A stretch of 64,000 nucleotides of DNA, from NCBI GenBank assembly GCA_036925085.1, contig JAUPFP010000011.1, forward strand, positions 1,758,797 through 1,822,796. The letters run 5' to 3'. The notes beneath the pieces were generated by a model. The model made no database searches, was not told where the DNA came from, and saw only the letters and a list, made by a program, of their open reading frames with translations. How positions within the stretch are numbered: the stretch's first letter is position 1; each line of letters opens with the position of its first letter. Shown here one piece after another: positions 33,252 to 45,194 of this stretch. A program made the translations under genes and the position numbers. The DNA comes from Brachycybe producta. Taxonomy: Eukaryota; Arthropoda; Diplopoda; Playtdesmida; Andrognathidae.

Positions 33252-33717
33252 ACCTCTCACCATGAAGTCTATGGGTGAGAGGTCAGATGTGACCTCTGTC
33301 CCCTCCAGGTGGAGTTGCCTGGAGGTTTCCTGTGGCCTAGTCAGCCACAGGATCTGGGCAGCTGGTTGTAGGCTGAAAATCTGACTAGACCTGTGAGTGG
33401 AGGTCTGGGTGACCTCCACTGTCCGGCATTGTGGTCTTTTTGTTTGCCTTTTGGCCAGGGGGCCTTTTGTTTTTATGTATAGTGCCTGGCTGGTTGAAGT
33501 AACCAGCCAGTTCTGTAAATATATCATCACTGCCTTGGTGCACATCGTATGTGTAAATTAAACACTTTTTAATTCATCACTTGCTTGTGTCCGTGTCTTT
33601 CTTTGGGAGTACCGCGAGGGGGGTGGGATTTCCGCTTGGGGAACTCCATCGTCCTGCGACCGTCTTTTTTCGGCCGGTACTTGTGTCGGCTCGCGGTAGA
33701 ACCGTTGTTCTACCGCG
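33252..33717. other. Cluster of six perfect stem-loops
   Basis: Stems: 33252-33261/33274-33283 (10 bp); 33302-33309/33318-33325 (8 bp); 33329-33336/33344-33351 (8 bp); 33397-33405/33411-33419 (9 bp); 33486-33495/33501-33510 (10 bp); 33692-33702/33707-33717 (11 bp, CGCGGTAGAAC). A further 9-bp complement links 33610-33618 with 33690-33698. No conserved protein was found across it. Confidence 0.6.
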
Positions 33718-34527
33718 ATATTCTCGGCGTGGCGACATGGTTTTTCGTCATGTTCATCGTGGGTGGCTCCTGGAGCCGGCACATCCCATGAGGAACACAG
33801 TGAGAGCCTTTATATAAAACAGGCTCGAGCCCCTTCACCACAACAAGGTGGAGATACATCGAAGAGGGACTGGACAGGACATCACAGGAAAAAACATGCA
33901 AGCAGGCACACATGCAAACACACCCCCAACAAATACCCCCACTCATGCATCCAAGAACACTGATGCACAAACACAAGCACTCACGAAGAGCTTGAAGAGA
34001 CATAACGTATCGTTTGTACGGAAAACCACGAAAGTGACTATGACAAGCGTCAAAAGTTCTCTTCCGAGATCTCTTCGTTTTGAGGTACAAGAAAGATAAG
34101 GAAGCATGGCAGACACGAGAACACTGAAGCACATGCAGGTTTTTTTACCCACTTCACGAAGAGTCCGAATCGGAATGTATGATCGGAATCCTGCGAAAGC
34201 AACTATGACGACCGTCAAAAGTTCCTTTCCGAGAACTCCTCGCATCGTGGGTAGACAGACTACTACCGTCGTCGCTGCCTGGGTAGACGACGAAAGGCCT
34301 GAACGATCCCTCCCCTCTAGGATGTGTAACGCCTGACGACATGCATGGTTGAGCGTCTGCGTCAATCGTGTTTTGAGCGCTCTTCTCACGGGATGTGGAG
34401 ATAAGTTCGCGAATAAGAGCAGAGTCTTGTGCGGTCTGCTCCACATTCGGTTGGCGGTACGAATGTTCTGCAGTGAGCTCTCAATGTTTCAGAGCTCTGC
34501 AGATCTTCTCTCATTCATTTTTCTACT

Positions 34528-36071
34528 TCAATGCAATGGAAGTCTGGAGAGAGCGCCGTGTACGGGTGACAGTGAACGGCACCCCATACTTTGCTGACAT
34601 CTGCGAAAACTCTCGAGAAGGACTGTCCACGCTGTGCCCACGGTATTGAAGAAGAAATTCTTTGTCTTCAGGACATCAACCATTGGTCTGAGGAGATGGT
34701 AATAGACCTCAAACATCGACGTCTGGTCTGATGTTAGGGAGATGCCCTGAGGACCCGTGGCAGACGTCTTATGGTCTCGCACGAAGAACACATTGTCTCC
34801 TGACACTGCTTCCCTGCGATTCAGCAGGGCCGATTGCCGAATTCCGTAAGATGCTATGACGAGCATTAAATAGCGTGTAACCACGCAATAATCGATAGCA
34901 TTAAACCCGTTGTCAAGAAGGCGTGTAAGTGAGTCGTTCACATCCTCCAGGAGTGCAGGGTCGCTTACTAACGATGTAGATGTGGCCACAGTTTCTTCGG
35001 TGAAGGCATCTTTCACCGCATTTTCGCTCTTTTTCGCACGGCTTTCGGCTTTCTGTTCCTTCTTGGCCCGTGCCATGAATCGCTTAATTACTTCTACAAT
35101 GTGTGCCAAGTCATCGTAGAAGCGCCGATCCTTGACCCTCAAATCGGTTGCAGTCGTCAGGTAATGAAGGTAAATTAGTATGTTGTGGTAAAGACTTACG
35201 ATGGTGCTTGCTTTCGTGCCAACACGTGTGAGCCGTAGTGCGTAATTGTGTACGTGGTGGGTGTGTATTATAAGGCTCGGCACTGGTGTTTGGTGCTTGT
35301 CGCCTGTTGAGATGTTAATATGATACAACACCCTTGCAACCAGTCTTGCGTACGTGAGCCGATGCGCACTTGCTCGATAGATCTTCTCTGTCTCCATTGA
35401 TTAATAAAATCCGTAAAGAAGGACAGGTTGTAGCGCATGGTTACATTTTCCGCTTGCATCTTGGCAAGTACGGATCCCGCACGATAGTTCTTGCGAGGAA
35501 ACACTACCGGCAAAGCACCATCGTCATCGTCTTCCATACCGAATTCTCCTTCGTCAATGGGTTCTTCATCAATGATGTCCGGGTTGTCACCCAACGTGCC
35601 CTGCTCCCACACAGACGGAAGGTTCTCGAAACGTGAACCCACGTGATGTATGCATCTCATAAGTCCTTGGCGCACAATCGAGTTGTTAATAAAAGGCCCA
35701 AACCACTTTTTTACTAGTCCCCAATCTAGTGGTGGTGGACCATTCATAAACTTGTCTTGCATTTCATTGTTAATATCTTGACAATCTTATTCTGTCTTTT
35801 CTTTATGATGGTCACGTAAGTGCCTTATGAGACAGCCATGGGTAGGGACATGGCAGAGCGGACAATTAAAGTTTCTGTCTCTCGTGGTTTTTGTCTTCTG
35901 TGGGTCACAGGACACGTTTGGCAACGCCTTTCCTTCGTCAATTTTTTCATGCACGTCGTCAGGAATATTGTTTTCGCCGTTTGCATTTTTGCCGTTTGCG
36001 TTAGTGTTTTCATTTGTGTGTTCGTTATTATTCAAAGTTGCCTTCCTCGACTTGTTGTTGCGTCTACCCAT
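34528..36071 (-). pseudogene. Zinc-finger / tyrosine-recombinase transposon ORF, broken
   Basis: Reading leftward: a C2H2 finger (FNCPLCHVPTHGCLIRHLRDH; ORF start at 36071) runs to one in-frame stop near 35787. The frame then stays open to about 35268 with an acidic segment. The recombinase part continues in another frame from about 35400 to 34528. That part has a SAM-like N-domain, the box-I-like YGIRQSALLNR and the beta-hairpin lysine context HKTSAT. The HxxR box and the catalytic tyrosine are not visible. This resembles Crypton or related YR-type transposons, now inactive. An intron instead of a frameshift is possible. Sequence further left (33990-34210) has two diverged copies of a GGAACTTTTGACG segment. 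Confidence 0.55.
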
Positions 36072-36429
36072 TTTACTTTACGCTTCGTATTAGTGGGTCA
36101 CTGAAACGACAAAAGCAACACACATTTTAGAAGCGATTCGGTACGTTCGACAGTGACTGCTGAATGCCCAAATGAATCTATTATTATTCACAGAAAGCAA
36201 ACAACCTTATATAGGAAAGGAAAGAATAAGGCCGCGGAAGAAAAAGATTGTATCCACAAGTCTAGGGAAATGTCTCTCTGTGCGATGAAACAATAACATC
36301 TCAATGACAAACGAGAGATTTCTCAACAAGCCCACTCGCCATGTCAAGGCTGGATACACGAGTGGGTGGAAGGAAATAGAAGGTAGGATGAGGGACAGTG
36401 AGCCCAAAGTAGGCCCATAGATCCTCAGA

Positions 36430-36990
36430 TAACGGTACTGATCTTTCCTTTTTTCGCTTACACAGAAACATCGATTGGCCCCAACAATCGGTCCCATCGT
36501 AAGCTGCTCTGTTTCCATAAGTCACACTTTGGAAGAGCATGCATCGAAAGATGACATAAAAGCCCGAAAACTTATATGTTCACAATCGAAGAATCATACA
36601 TGGATACGGCTATTGGTCCCGACAATCGATCCCATCGTAAGCTGCTCCATTTCCATAAGTCACACTTTGGAAGAGCATGCATCGAAAGATGACATAAAAG
36701 CCCGAAAACTTATATGTTCACAATCGAAGAATCATACATGGAAACGGCGATTGGCCCCAACAATCGGTCTTCATGTAACGAGTATTGACCTTTCCTCTTT
36801 GGCTTACACAGAAACATCGATTGGCCCCAACAATCGGTCCCATCGTAAGCTGCTCCGTTTCCATAAGTCACACTTTGGAAGAGCATGCATCGAAAGATGA
36901 CATAAAAGCCCGAAAACTTATATGTTCACAATCGAAAAATCATACATGGAAACAGCGATTGGCCCCAACAATCGGTCTCCATGTAACAAA
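36430..36990. repeat. 138-bp tandem repeat
   Basis: Three copies whose CCCATCGTAAGCTGCTC anchors lie at 36493, 36631 and 36839. The last interval includes about 70 extra bases. It abuts the recombinase ORF start and may be element-terminal sequence. Confidence 0.75.
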
Positions 36991-36997
36991 TATGTTT

Positions 36998-37310
36998 CAG
37001 TTATCCCTGATTGAATTTGCCGCTTATTTTGCAATAAGGCGGAAGAAGCGCCCATAGGCGGCATTTCTTTGCAACATTTTCGTTTAGTTATCCCTGTTTG
37101 ATTTGCTGCTCATTTTAACAAAAAAGCAGAAAATGTGCCCATAGGCATAGCATTAATGCAAAGTTTACATTTAGTTATCTCTGTTTCAATTGCCACTTTT
37201 AATGAAAAAAGGCGGAAAATGCGCCCATAGGCGACAAATATTTGCAACGATTTCATTTAGTTATCCCTGTTTAAATTGCCCGCTCCTTTTTAAAATAAAG
37301 GCGGCAAAGC
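36998..37310. repeat. About 86-bp tandem repeat
   Basis: Three and a half degenerate units, each starting TTAGTTATCCCTGTTT and containing GCGCCCATAGGC. It directly follows the 138-bp repeat. Confidence 0.7.
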
Positions 37311-38316
37311 ACGATGGTGGCTCTTCTCGTGTTGTTGTGTGTAACTACACGACATAAGCTTGGCCAAAACTGGGTCTACGTTCTGTGTTAAACGTAAACC
37401 CCACACGGGACTAAGTCCATAGGCTTTAAGCCTAACATTTTTTGTCAACGAAGTCTTTTCCGACTTGTGCCCCCAAAAATGGGTGAAGTAACTCCGTAAT
37501 ATGACGAGAGTAACTCCATACCAAGATGGCAGCCTGGTCACAGTTGACCAAAGTCGGCCCTCGTTTGACCACGGCTGGTCAAAAGTGGTCCCGCCTTTCG
37601 TACAAATTTGGCCAAAATTGCGACGTAAACATGCGGCATTTGTTTTTTCCGAGGCAATTAAGTGTGTCTTGCGGTTAGTGACACGCCTGAGATGTAGTTT
37701 CGGCATGATGACGTCTGTAACCAGATGACCAGAACCACTGCCCACATGACCGGTGCCATAATGTAGCTCCAAATTCAAATTTTTGGAGAGCAAATAATTT
37801 CACGAGATTAAGAAATTGGTCATTACGTTAGCAGGATTTAATGACACCGTACTCTCCTAAAGGAGAGTGTATGTTAACATTAACAGCCTCCACCCCCGGA
37901 CAATCTAGCAGCTTAATGAAACAGCCAGAAACACTGACAGATGTCGTGGAAAATATAGTGAAAAGAACACATACTTATGAAGCCAAAATGGTAGGGCAAC
38001 ATTTATTTGAAATTTAATTTCATGCCCATTTCAAAAAAATCTCCCTGTTACACACTTTATTAAAAAAATTACAAAAATTATTATAAAACAAAAGTTATTA
38101 AATAAACTTTTTCGTGACTTATGGCCCACCCTCTAGTTAATTATTAACATTTTGCCTTTTACGAATGAATTAACAAATAAGCTTATGAACATACAGAAAT
38201 ACACAAAGTAAAATTATTTATGCATAAAGTATTATTATTTATTTATAATTTTATTAATAATTTTAAAAATTGTTTTGTTTTAAATGTTGTATTTGCAAAA
38301 ACTATCTTTTTTTCAG
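37311..38316. other. Gene-free stretch
   Basis: No supported gene. A small perfect hairpin CTCTCCTAAAGGAGAG lies near 37851-37866. The minus-strand frame at 37290-37793 has no recognisable domain. Confidence 0.5.
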
Positions 38317-38728
38317 ATTTTGAAATCGTGTATCAAAGTAATAGACCAACTATCCGAAAACAAACAGTTTGTTAAATCAAACCAAGGAAAAATGTATCGC
38401 AAAATATATTTGAGAAGAAAAAGTTTAATAATATTTTTTTAAAAAATTATATTCAAAATCTTTAGGCCCTATTGAATCTCATGATAAGCACCACAAGCCT
38501 AAAAGTTAATCCGGTGGAGGCAACCTTTGCGAAAAGTAGAGAGATTGACTATTTGGTTATTGTCGAGGTAAAAACTCACATTTGTTAATTTTGTATCATA
38601 GAATAGTGGTCTTAACCTCCATTTTCTTAAAAAAATAAACTCAAAAATCTCACAATTTCTTCCAGGTACTTTTACTGACTATTGACATCGTTAATTTATT
38701 CTCAACAGAATCGTGTAACTCGATGTGA
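38317..38728 (+). pseudogene. Gustatory-receptor-like gene, 3' exons only
   Basis: Three blocks, 38317-38394, 38466-38567 and 38666-38728, correspond in frame and boundaries to the last three exons of the gene at 40840-44110. Shared peptides include KFVKS/QFVKS, NLMIS.TSLK.NPVE.TFAKS, IDYL.I.E and TID.VNLFS. The donor after the first block reads TATCGC where the paralogue has GTTTAG, so it is probably dead. An LTR begins inside the stop region (38724). No 5' exon was found upstream. Confidence 0.5.
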
Positions 38729-39042
38729 CACCCTGCATTTCTGGGTGCCCCTAGGCTATCATTTCCGTTTAAAAGAGGCCCCATTATTATCCCTCTCTAC
38801 ACCCAATGCCCCTTCATCCCCATTTGTATCAGTGGTTGGATGAACACTCAAGAGTAGGTGTCCGGCCACTTAGGTGTCTGTTTACCTCTCTGAGATATAC
38901 ATGTACCCAAGCATATAAAGTGCCGGACACCAGAAATACAGGCGTATCATAATTATGTAACTCTATGTGTGATTGCTGGAATTTCTAAATAAAGTGTTTT
39001 GCAATTATGTCACATAATTCTTACAATTATTTCCTCGTCACA
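38724..39042 (+). mobile_element. Solo LTR-like element
   Basis: It starts TGTGACACCC and ends CCTCGTCACA, giving the inverted TGTGA/TCACA ends expected of an LTR. Inside are a TATA box (CATATAAAG near 38918) and an AATAAA (near 38989). The following TTCAACTGGTGGATGTGCTC may be leader sequence. No clear target duplication was seen. Confidence 0.55.
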
Positions 39043-40839
39043 TTCAACTGGTGGATGTGCTCTGGAGACACGACCCCGAAGAGGCTACTTCAGATGACAC
39101 AGGGTCCGAATCTAGCTTTTCACGAGCACGTTCGGAGCCAGCACGAGCCTAAGAAAAGCCTCCTGTTACATAAACTATATTATTAAATTGAATAATTGAT
39201 CATCTATGAAAGTAATTAATAAAAATAAACTAAAAATAACAGAATATTTTAAGCACCAATAATCTCAATAAATGTTTACTTTTACTAGTTAAAACACATG
39301 TGTCTGAAAGTATTAGTAGTGTAAATTGGTTATTTTGTGTAATTTCCCTTCGATTTGAAGAGGTGGTATTGTTATAAGCAAGGTGAAACCCGAATTTTTG
39401 CTTAAAAATTTGAACTTGAACCTGCTACCATTAATTTTAGGAAGAAAATTCAAAGTGCATTACAAGTTTTAAAGGTTATTTCTTGACTTCGGATCTATAT
39501 GTATTGTTGTTATATGTTGTTATATTGTTGTTATTGTATATATGCATATGATTAAGAGTTCATAGGTCTGCTGGTTCAGAAAAGTGACATAGATGGCGAT
39601 TATATCAGTAAAGACATATTCGCATAAGATGTGTATAACATGCATAAATGTTTTTAACATATTAACTAATATGTAGGTATAAATTAATTAAAAATACACA
39701 ACAAAATTAACTTTTATATCTTGTATTCCGTTTAAAGGCTCAGGAGACAAGCTACTATGTACCTAGTGTTTATTCTTCAAGTATATATCCGTCATGTAAT
39801 AATTTTGCTATAGATTGCCACGCATAGCAACACAAAGGAATTAATTTTTGAAATAATTTTAGAATTTTGTGGCCTTGCAAAATTAGCATGATGGAGTTAA
39901 AACCTACTGATGAGCCATTTGCCAGTGGTGAAACCGGTATAGGTTGCCTTTCTACTATTTGTATTGTGAATATGACTGTCTTGTGTAGTCTTTTTTAAAA
40001 AATTGTTTGCTCAAGATTTGAGCTGTTTTTACTTCATAATTGAAGGTTTACTTTAACTGTTTTCCCCTATTGGATACTCAGTCTTTTATGGATTTATAAT
40101 CAAGAACTTTTGTTTGTTTGTTAAAAGTAAACTTTTTACTGCAGTTTGAAAAAGGCGAAAAGAATTTTCATAAAATGTTGATGCAAAAAAAAATATTTAA
40201 TTTATTTATTTACTAATTATTTATTTTTGAAAATATTGTCATGAAAAAACTTTTAGAATAATCTTCTACCATTCTAGTTTTGAAAACAACTTGAATTCTT
40301 TTTTCGTAATGTTTTTTTCCCATCCGTCGCGGTTTTTTTTTCTTCAAAAACATCTCGTGAGTCACCTTACAGTGGTATAACAAACTCGTCTTGAACACTG
40401 ATTATTCTGTCCTTCAGATGCAAAAAGAAAATAAAAGTTCAAAGGGCTTTAAAAACTAGAAAGATAACTCAATCAGACACATTTTTAATTTTTGTCTATA
40501 AAAAATTATTACAATAATTCCAGGCGCGATGACCAGGGCCGATGACAGAGAAGTCAGGATTTTTTTTACAAACCACTGTTCAATTTTAGCCTGTTATTTG
40601 TGATTTTGTTGCATAACTTCTTTAATCTCTTTGTTGGTAATCATTGTGAGCTTTTGACGTCGACTCTTTTATTTTACCCAACTTATGATGATGATTTCTA
40701 TAGCTCGTTTCTTCTCTGTATCGCGCGGTGCCCGCACGAAGAAGATCCAAGGTACAGAAAGAGTTGAATGGAGTTGGATTATGAATCCTACAATTGTATT
40801 CTTTATTTTGGTTTTAAAAAGCGTCTATAATTTACAAAG
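39043..40839. other. Gene-free stretch between the two receptor-like loci
   Basis: AT-rich. Holds LTR leader remnant (39043-39160) and a left arm of the palindromic MITE family (about 40340-40490, here with CTGTCCTTCAGATGC). Nothing else was recognised. Confidence 0.5.
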
Positions 40840-43800
40840 ATGAAGCAAAATGAAACTAAATTAGAAAACTTGTTTCAAAAAATGGATTACATTTTCATTA
40901 TACATGGACTGCATGTACCTTCAAACAAAAAAAATGTATTCACATTTTGCAATTCTCAACATGCTGGATATGGAACATACTGCTTGTTTTGTTTCTAATT
41001 TTTACATTTCCGGATATTGAAATACAATTTTCAACTGAAGATATAATTAAATATGGTGTAGTTAGAATCAATACCAAACCTAATATTATGTTATTTGTGT
41101 ATTCTTCTACAGTTTTTTTTACGATTGTTTTTTGCTTCATGAATTACACATTTCGAAATAGCTTTCTATTTCTAAACCAAATCTCCCATTTTACACTAGA
41201 AATTAATTATTATTCCCGCCTAATTAAATATATAAAGGCTGCTGAAGCACATATTATATTATATTCAATTACATTCTTGATAATCATCACATTTTTGACA
41301 TATTATGTATGTCTTTCATATTCTAAAGATTCTTTTGATTGCATGATGGGTTCTATTTATTTAATATTAGCCGTGTACCTATTATCGCTTATGAACATTT
41401 TCGTTGCATTAGGTTTAGTCTACATGGGTATACTTTGTCAAATTCTATTTTATGTTCTCAAATCAGCAAGTACATTTGAATCCAGTTGCCACAGTGTTCA
41501 TGCAACTGCAATTCGTTTGAAAAGATTTCAAACAATTCATTCAAAAGTTTCTGGATTAAATCAGCATCCGAACTAAATGAACAAGTGAGTTTTCGCCTCA
41601 TGAAAAAATTACATTTACAAAAGTAACTAAATGCAATAAACAATAACGAACAGCCAAATTGCTTTATTTATCAATAACTGCCATGTTTATTTTATGAATT
41701 AAAATTTTATATTTTTATAATTAAGAATAAATGTTACAATAAAGTTTAAATACATTTAAAAGTATAATAGCATTACTTGTTTTATTTTTAAATGATGCAT
41801 TTTCTCAATTTTTTTTAAATGTTCTCTATTCTCACCAAGAAAACATCGATTAACGTATCGTTTGTAATTTATCGCCGATACCTTCAACTTTTTTCCTGTT
41901 TATACAATTGTGACAAGAAATAGAAAAGAATTGTCGCATAAATAGAAGAAATACGTTAATTAATGTTTGCAGATCAGTTTCTCATCGATATCAGCAATGC
42001 CTTGACGAAAATGGAAGACATTTTTAAAAATTGAGACAATACCTAATTTTAACATAAAACATGCGAGGCTGTTATGCTTAATCTTTATTGTAACATTTAC
42101 TCTTAATTATAAAATTAAACTTAATAAAATAAATACAGAAGTTATTAACAACAAAATTACATATACTTTTTTGTGACACTTGCAAAATTAAAAATTTAAT
42201 GCACAGCATGAAAACAAAGTATAATTAGGCATTAAGCCCGTTTGGCAAAGTGTGCCATTATGAGATTAGATTGCTGTAAGAATAACGTCAAAAAGTTATG
42301 ACATTTTATTGAAACGATCAGTCCAGGAGCGCTCCTGGCTCACTTAGTTTTTTGTGGATCGTTTGTTTTTGTTTTAGATTGGCATGGAACTTTGTCAACC
42401 CTCTGTACTGATGTACATAGGATTGACCTAGTTCTCTCAGCTGACAATGCCAATATCCTGTTTTGGGTCACCTCTTGGGTCTTGGGTCTCTTTCTCTCCC
42501 AGTCCCACCCCTTAATACAAAAAGATCATACTGATAACCAGTAGCATTAGGTCAATGGGGTTGTATTTTTCTTGGAAAATTGTCTTTTTTATAGAACTGT
42601 AAATAAACGAATGTTATGCTTTAAAATTGCCAAGTCATATTTTTATACTTAATGGAGAGAACGAAAGTTCTAAAATCATCTTCATCTCGAATTACCAATC
42701 CGGGTGAAAACCCGGATCAACACTTCTAGATGCAACTTCAAGGGACAGCACGATCAACTAGCTTTTAACGGGCGAAAGCCCGAGGGGTAGCAGACAGCTA
42801 AAAGATCCATTTTACTGTAAAAGTTCAACAAGAAAGAACTTGTGAGGAATAGGAAAAGGGATTACTTTGTTCCCTTCCTCCTGAACCAAGATAAAATAAG
42901 CGGCTTAGCCAAAAGCTTTTTGGTATATTTTATCCACCACAAGGTGGTTCGTTACATTATACTGTGCGCCAACATTTTATATGTATATTATTGTTCACTT
43001 TTTGGACAAGACGCTATATTCGATAAATTGATAATAATGTGCCACTGTATTTCTAACATGGAAGTTAGCTAAAAGTACATTTTAAAGATATCATTACCTC
43101 CAGAAATTTCTTGGCAAAATAATGTCAAGAATTATTCAATGATTACCAAAACGATTTTTAAAATTTAAAATAAGTCATTAATATAAATTAAAAAATTAAA
43201 AATCAGTTGACTTCATATAAATGAACTTTATCGGAGAGATGCGCCACTAAACAACAGACATTGGCAACAAAACCTCTCAAAGTATACTCCTCTACTCAAA
43301 CCTCACATTACTTTCATTTCAAAGTACTATGGATTTAATATTTGAATTCTTCCACATGGAACGTTGTATTGAGTTGAATATGAATAGGAAATACCTATAT
43401 TTATTTAAGGAATTTTGGAAATGTGAGGTGACAACCTTTGTCACAAAAATGAGGGGAAGGAGATTAGGGGTTTTTCTAAATTTAAAATGGCGTCATTTGG
43501 TGAATCAGGAAAAGTCACTTCATTTTCAAGTTTTTTATAGTTCTAATGATTTATTTTAAATTTTAATTTTGGCAATCTTTGGGTAAGTTTTGACAATATT
43601 TTGAAAATAAATTTCTGGAGAAAATGGTCACAAACTTGCTAATGCATTTTCTTAATTTTGTTTTTAGATTTTAATTTCATCCGTGAACGTATTAAATGAA
43701 CTTTCCAATAACAAAAAGTTTGTTAAATCCAGCCGAGGGAAAATGGTTTAGACAACATTTGAACAAACATTAATTATAACATTTTGTTAAGTATATTCAT

Positions 43801-44110
43801 ACTGCATTAATCTAGGCCCTATTGAATCTCATGATAAGTAGTACAAGCCTTAAATGTAATCCGGTGGAGGTGACATTTGCAAAATCTAAAGGAATTGACT
43901 ATTTGATTATCATCGAGGTGAGAAATTGTTTGTGTAAACATCTATTGTAAAACTAAATGTGAATTTGAGATGCTTGTATGTATTTAAAATTGTTAATTGA
44001 TGATAAATTATACACTCATTAAGTAACCTATTGTTTCAATTGATTTTTTTCAGTTAATTTTCTTCACTATTGACATGGTTAACTTATTCTCGGCCGGAGC
44101 AAAACAATAA
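40840..44110 (+). CDS. Multi-pass membrane protein, gustatory-receptor-like
   Basis: Proposed start ATG at 40840 (MKQNETKLENLFQKMDYIF), then a long exon to about 41576. Small 3' exons follow at 43668-43745, 43816-43917 and 44054-44110 (stop). The long exon has at least four hydrophobic helices (for example ILLVLFLIFTFP, FFTIVFCFMN, FLIIITFLTYYV and LMNIFVALGLVYMGIL). The C-terminal helix ends TIDMVNLFSAGAKQ, loosely like the TYhhhhhQF end of insect gustatory receptors. The N-terminal frame and the helix-rich frame are offset at an A-run near 40926-40934, and the long frame stops 7 nt before a good GTGAGT donor. It is therefore either slightly broken or affected by sequence error. Similarity of the 3' exons to 38317-38728 supports coding. 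Family assignment is tentative. Confidence 0.45.
42300..42965 (+). mobile_element. LTR-like dispersed repeat
   Basis: It starts near a palindromic GTCCAGGAGCGCTCCTGG and aligns with 46725-46970 through TTTGTCAACCCTCTGTACT and CAATATCCTGTTTTGGGT. The second part has AATAAACG (about 42602) and ends in TGGTTCGTTACA, like the other members. It lies within the large intron proposed for the gene at 40840-44110. Confidence 0.5.
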
Positions 44111-44492
44111 AAAATCATTTATAACTAGCTGTTGTGCCTGTCGTTGATAGGTTAATTTGGTGTTATGTTTGCAATTTTAATGTATTTTGTAACCCGTCAA
44201 AATGACAGAAGAATGACAACATTAATAAGAATGAGTGGTATTACCAAGATAAATTTTTACGTCCATTGAACCCTATTGTAACTGACAGACAAAGACTGCA
44301 CAATCTATTGGCCACATTCAGTTTTGGCACGATATGCTCCATAGGAAGAGCTCTTAGTTGAGTTATACCTTTGTATAAGTATCTTGGGCATTTTCTTTGT
44401 GAAGGTGTTGTGTATAACAATGTTGATGTACATTTGTGACATTGTTGACATAGGTAAATGCATGCTCACATTTCCTAAGAGACTACACGGAA

Positions 44493-45194
44493 CAGTGGCA
44501 TAGCCAGGATTTTTTTGGATGAGAATCCAAAATTGTTTCTTGAGAAGAAGGCTAGTTGCCCACTATGGCGCGCAGCACAGTGCAGCACAGCGCCGCCTTT
44601 GCATGATATGAAATAAAATGGTGCAACGTCCACTATAAGGCAGCACGCTGCAACGTGCAAAACTCGCTTGCAGAATTTCCATGCCAAAAGTGTCGAGGAG
44701 AACCAAGAACTTCTTCCTTTCACAGTGGCGAACACACAGCACACAGCGGCGCACCTGTGTGCGCATAGACAAAAACAGGAGGAAAACGCGCTCACATGAC
44801 ATTCAAACACCACTCAGGTGTCTTCGTTTCTCAAAGCATGTAGCTTGTTATAAACAACTACACGTGTTCATTCGTATTGTTAAGTGTGACCATTTAAGTT
44901 GTCGTCAACAAGTGGCAGAGTCATGGTGGAGTCTCAGATGGCACGTTACACACGGTGGTTTGGGGTTGTGTGGCACTGCACATTATAGTGGGCTACAAGC
45001 TTAAAAATCGCTTAGTGAGCACCTATATTGGTGGAGGCACAGAAAATGAGTTCTGTACGTACAGGTTCATGGGGAAAAAAAAGATAAGAGAAAAAATCTA
45101 TCACATGTAAACAAAGCTCTTTTTGGTATGTAAATAGAATTTTGGGAGGGGGTCCGGGCCCATGAACCCACTCTTGGCTAAGCCATTGCCCCTG
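44493..45194. mobile_element. MITE with nested MITE
   Basis: The outer ends are CAGTGGCATAGCCAGGA and TTGGCTAAGCCATTGCCCCTG, a common hAT-type end, with no clear target duplication. An inner GC-rich element at 44551-45000 has inverted ends GCTAGTTGCCCACTAT and ATAGTGGGCTACAAGC. Apparent frames in it are not genes. Confidence 0.55.

Noticed and set aside
32593-33545. Long minus-strand frames of up to 275 residues
   Set aside because: They run through the 28-bp minisatellite. All three frames stay open because the unit has no stop, and the peptide is the same 28-residue pattern in each.
33710-34446. Overlapping frames on both strands left of the recombinase
   Set aside because: No domain was recognised. 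The two diverged GGAACTTTTGACG copies may be the transposon's 3' coding or terminal part, but I cannot support a frame.
32734-37310. CRISPR-like array
   Set aside because: The repeats are contiguous minisatellites and longer tandem units with no unique spacers, in a eukaryotic context.
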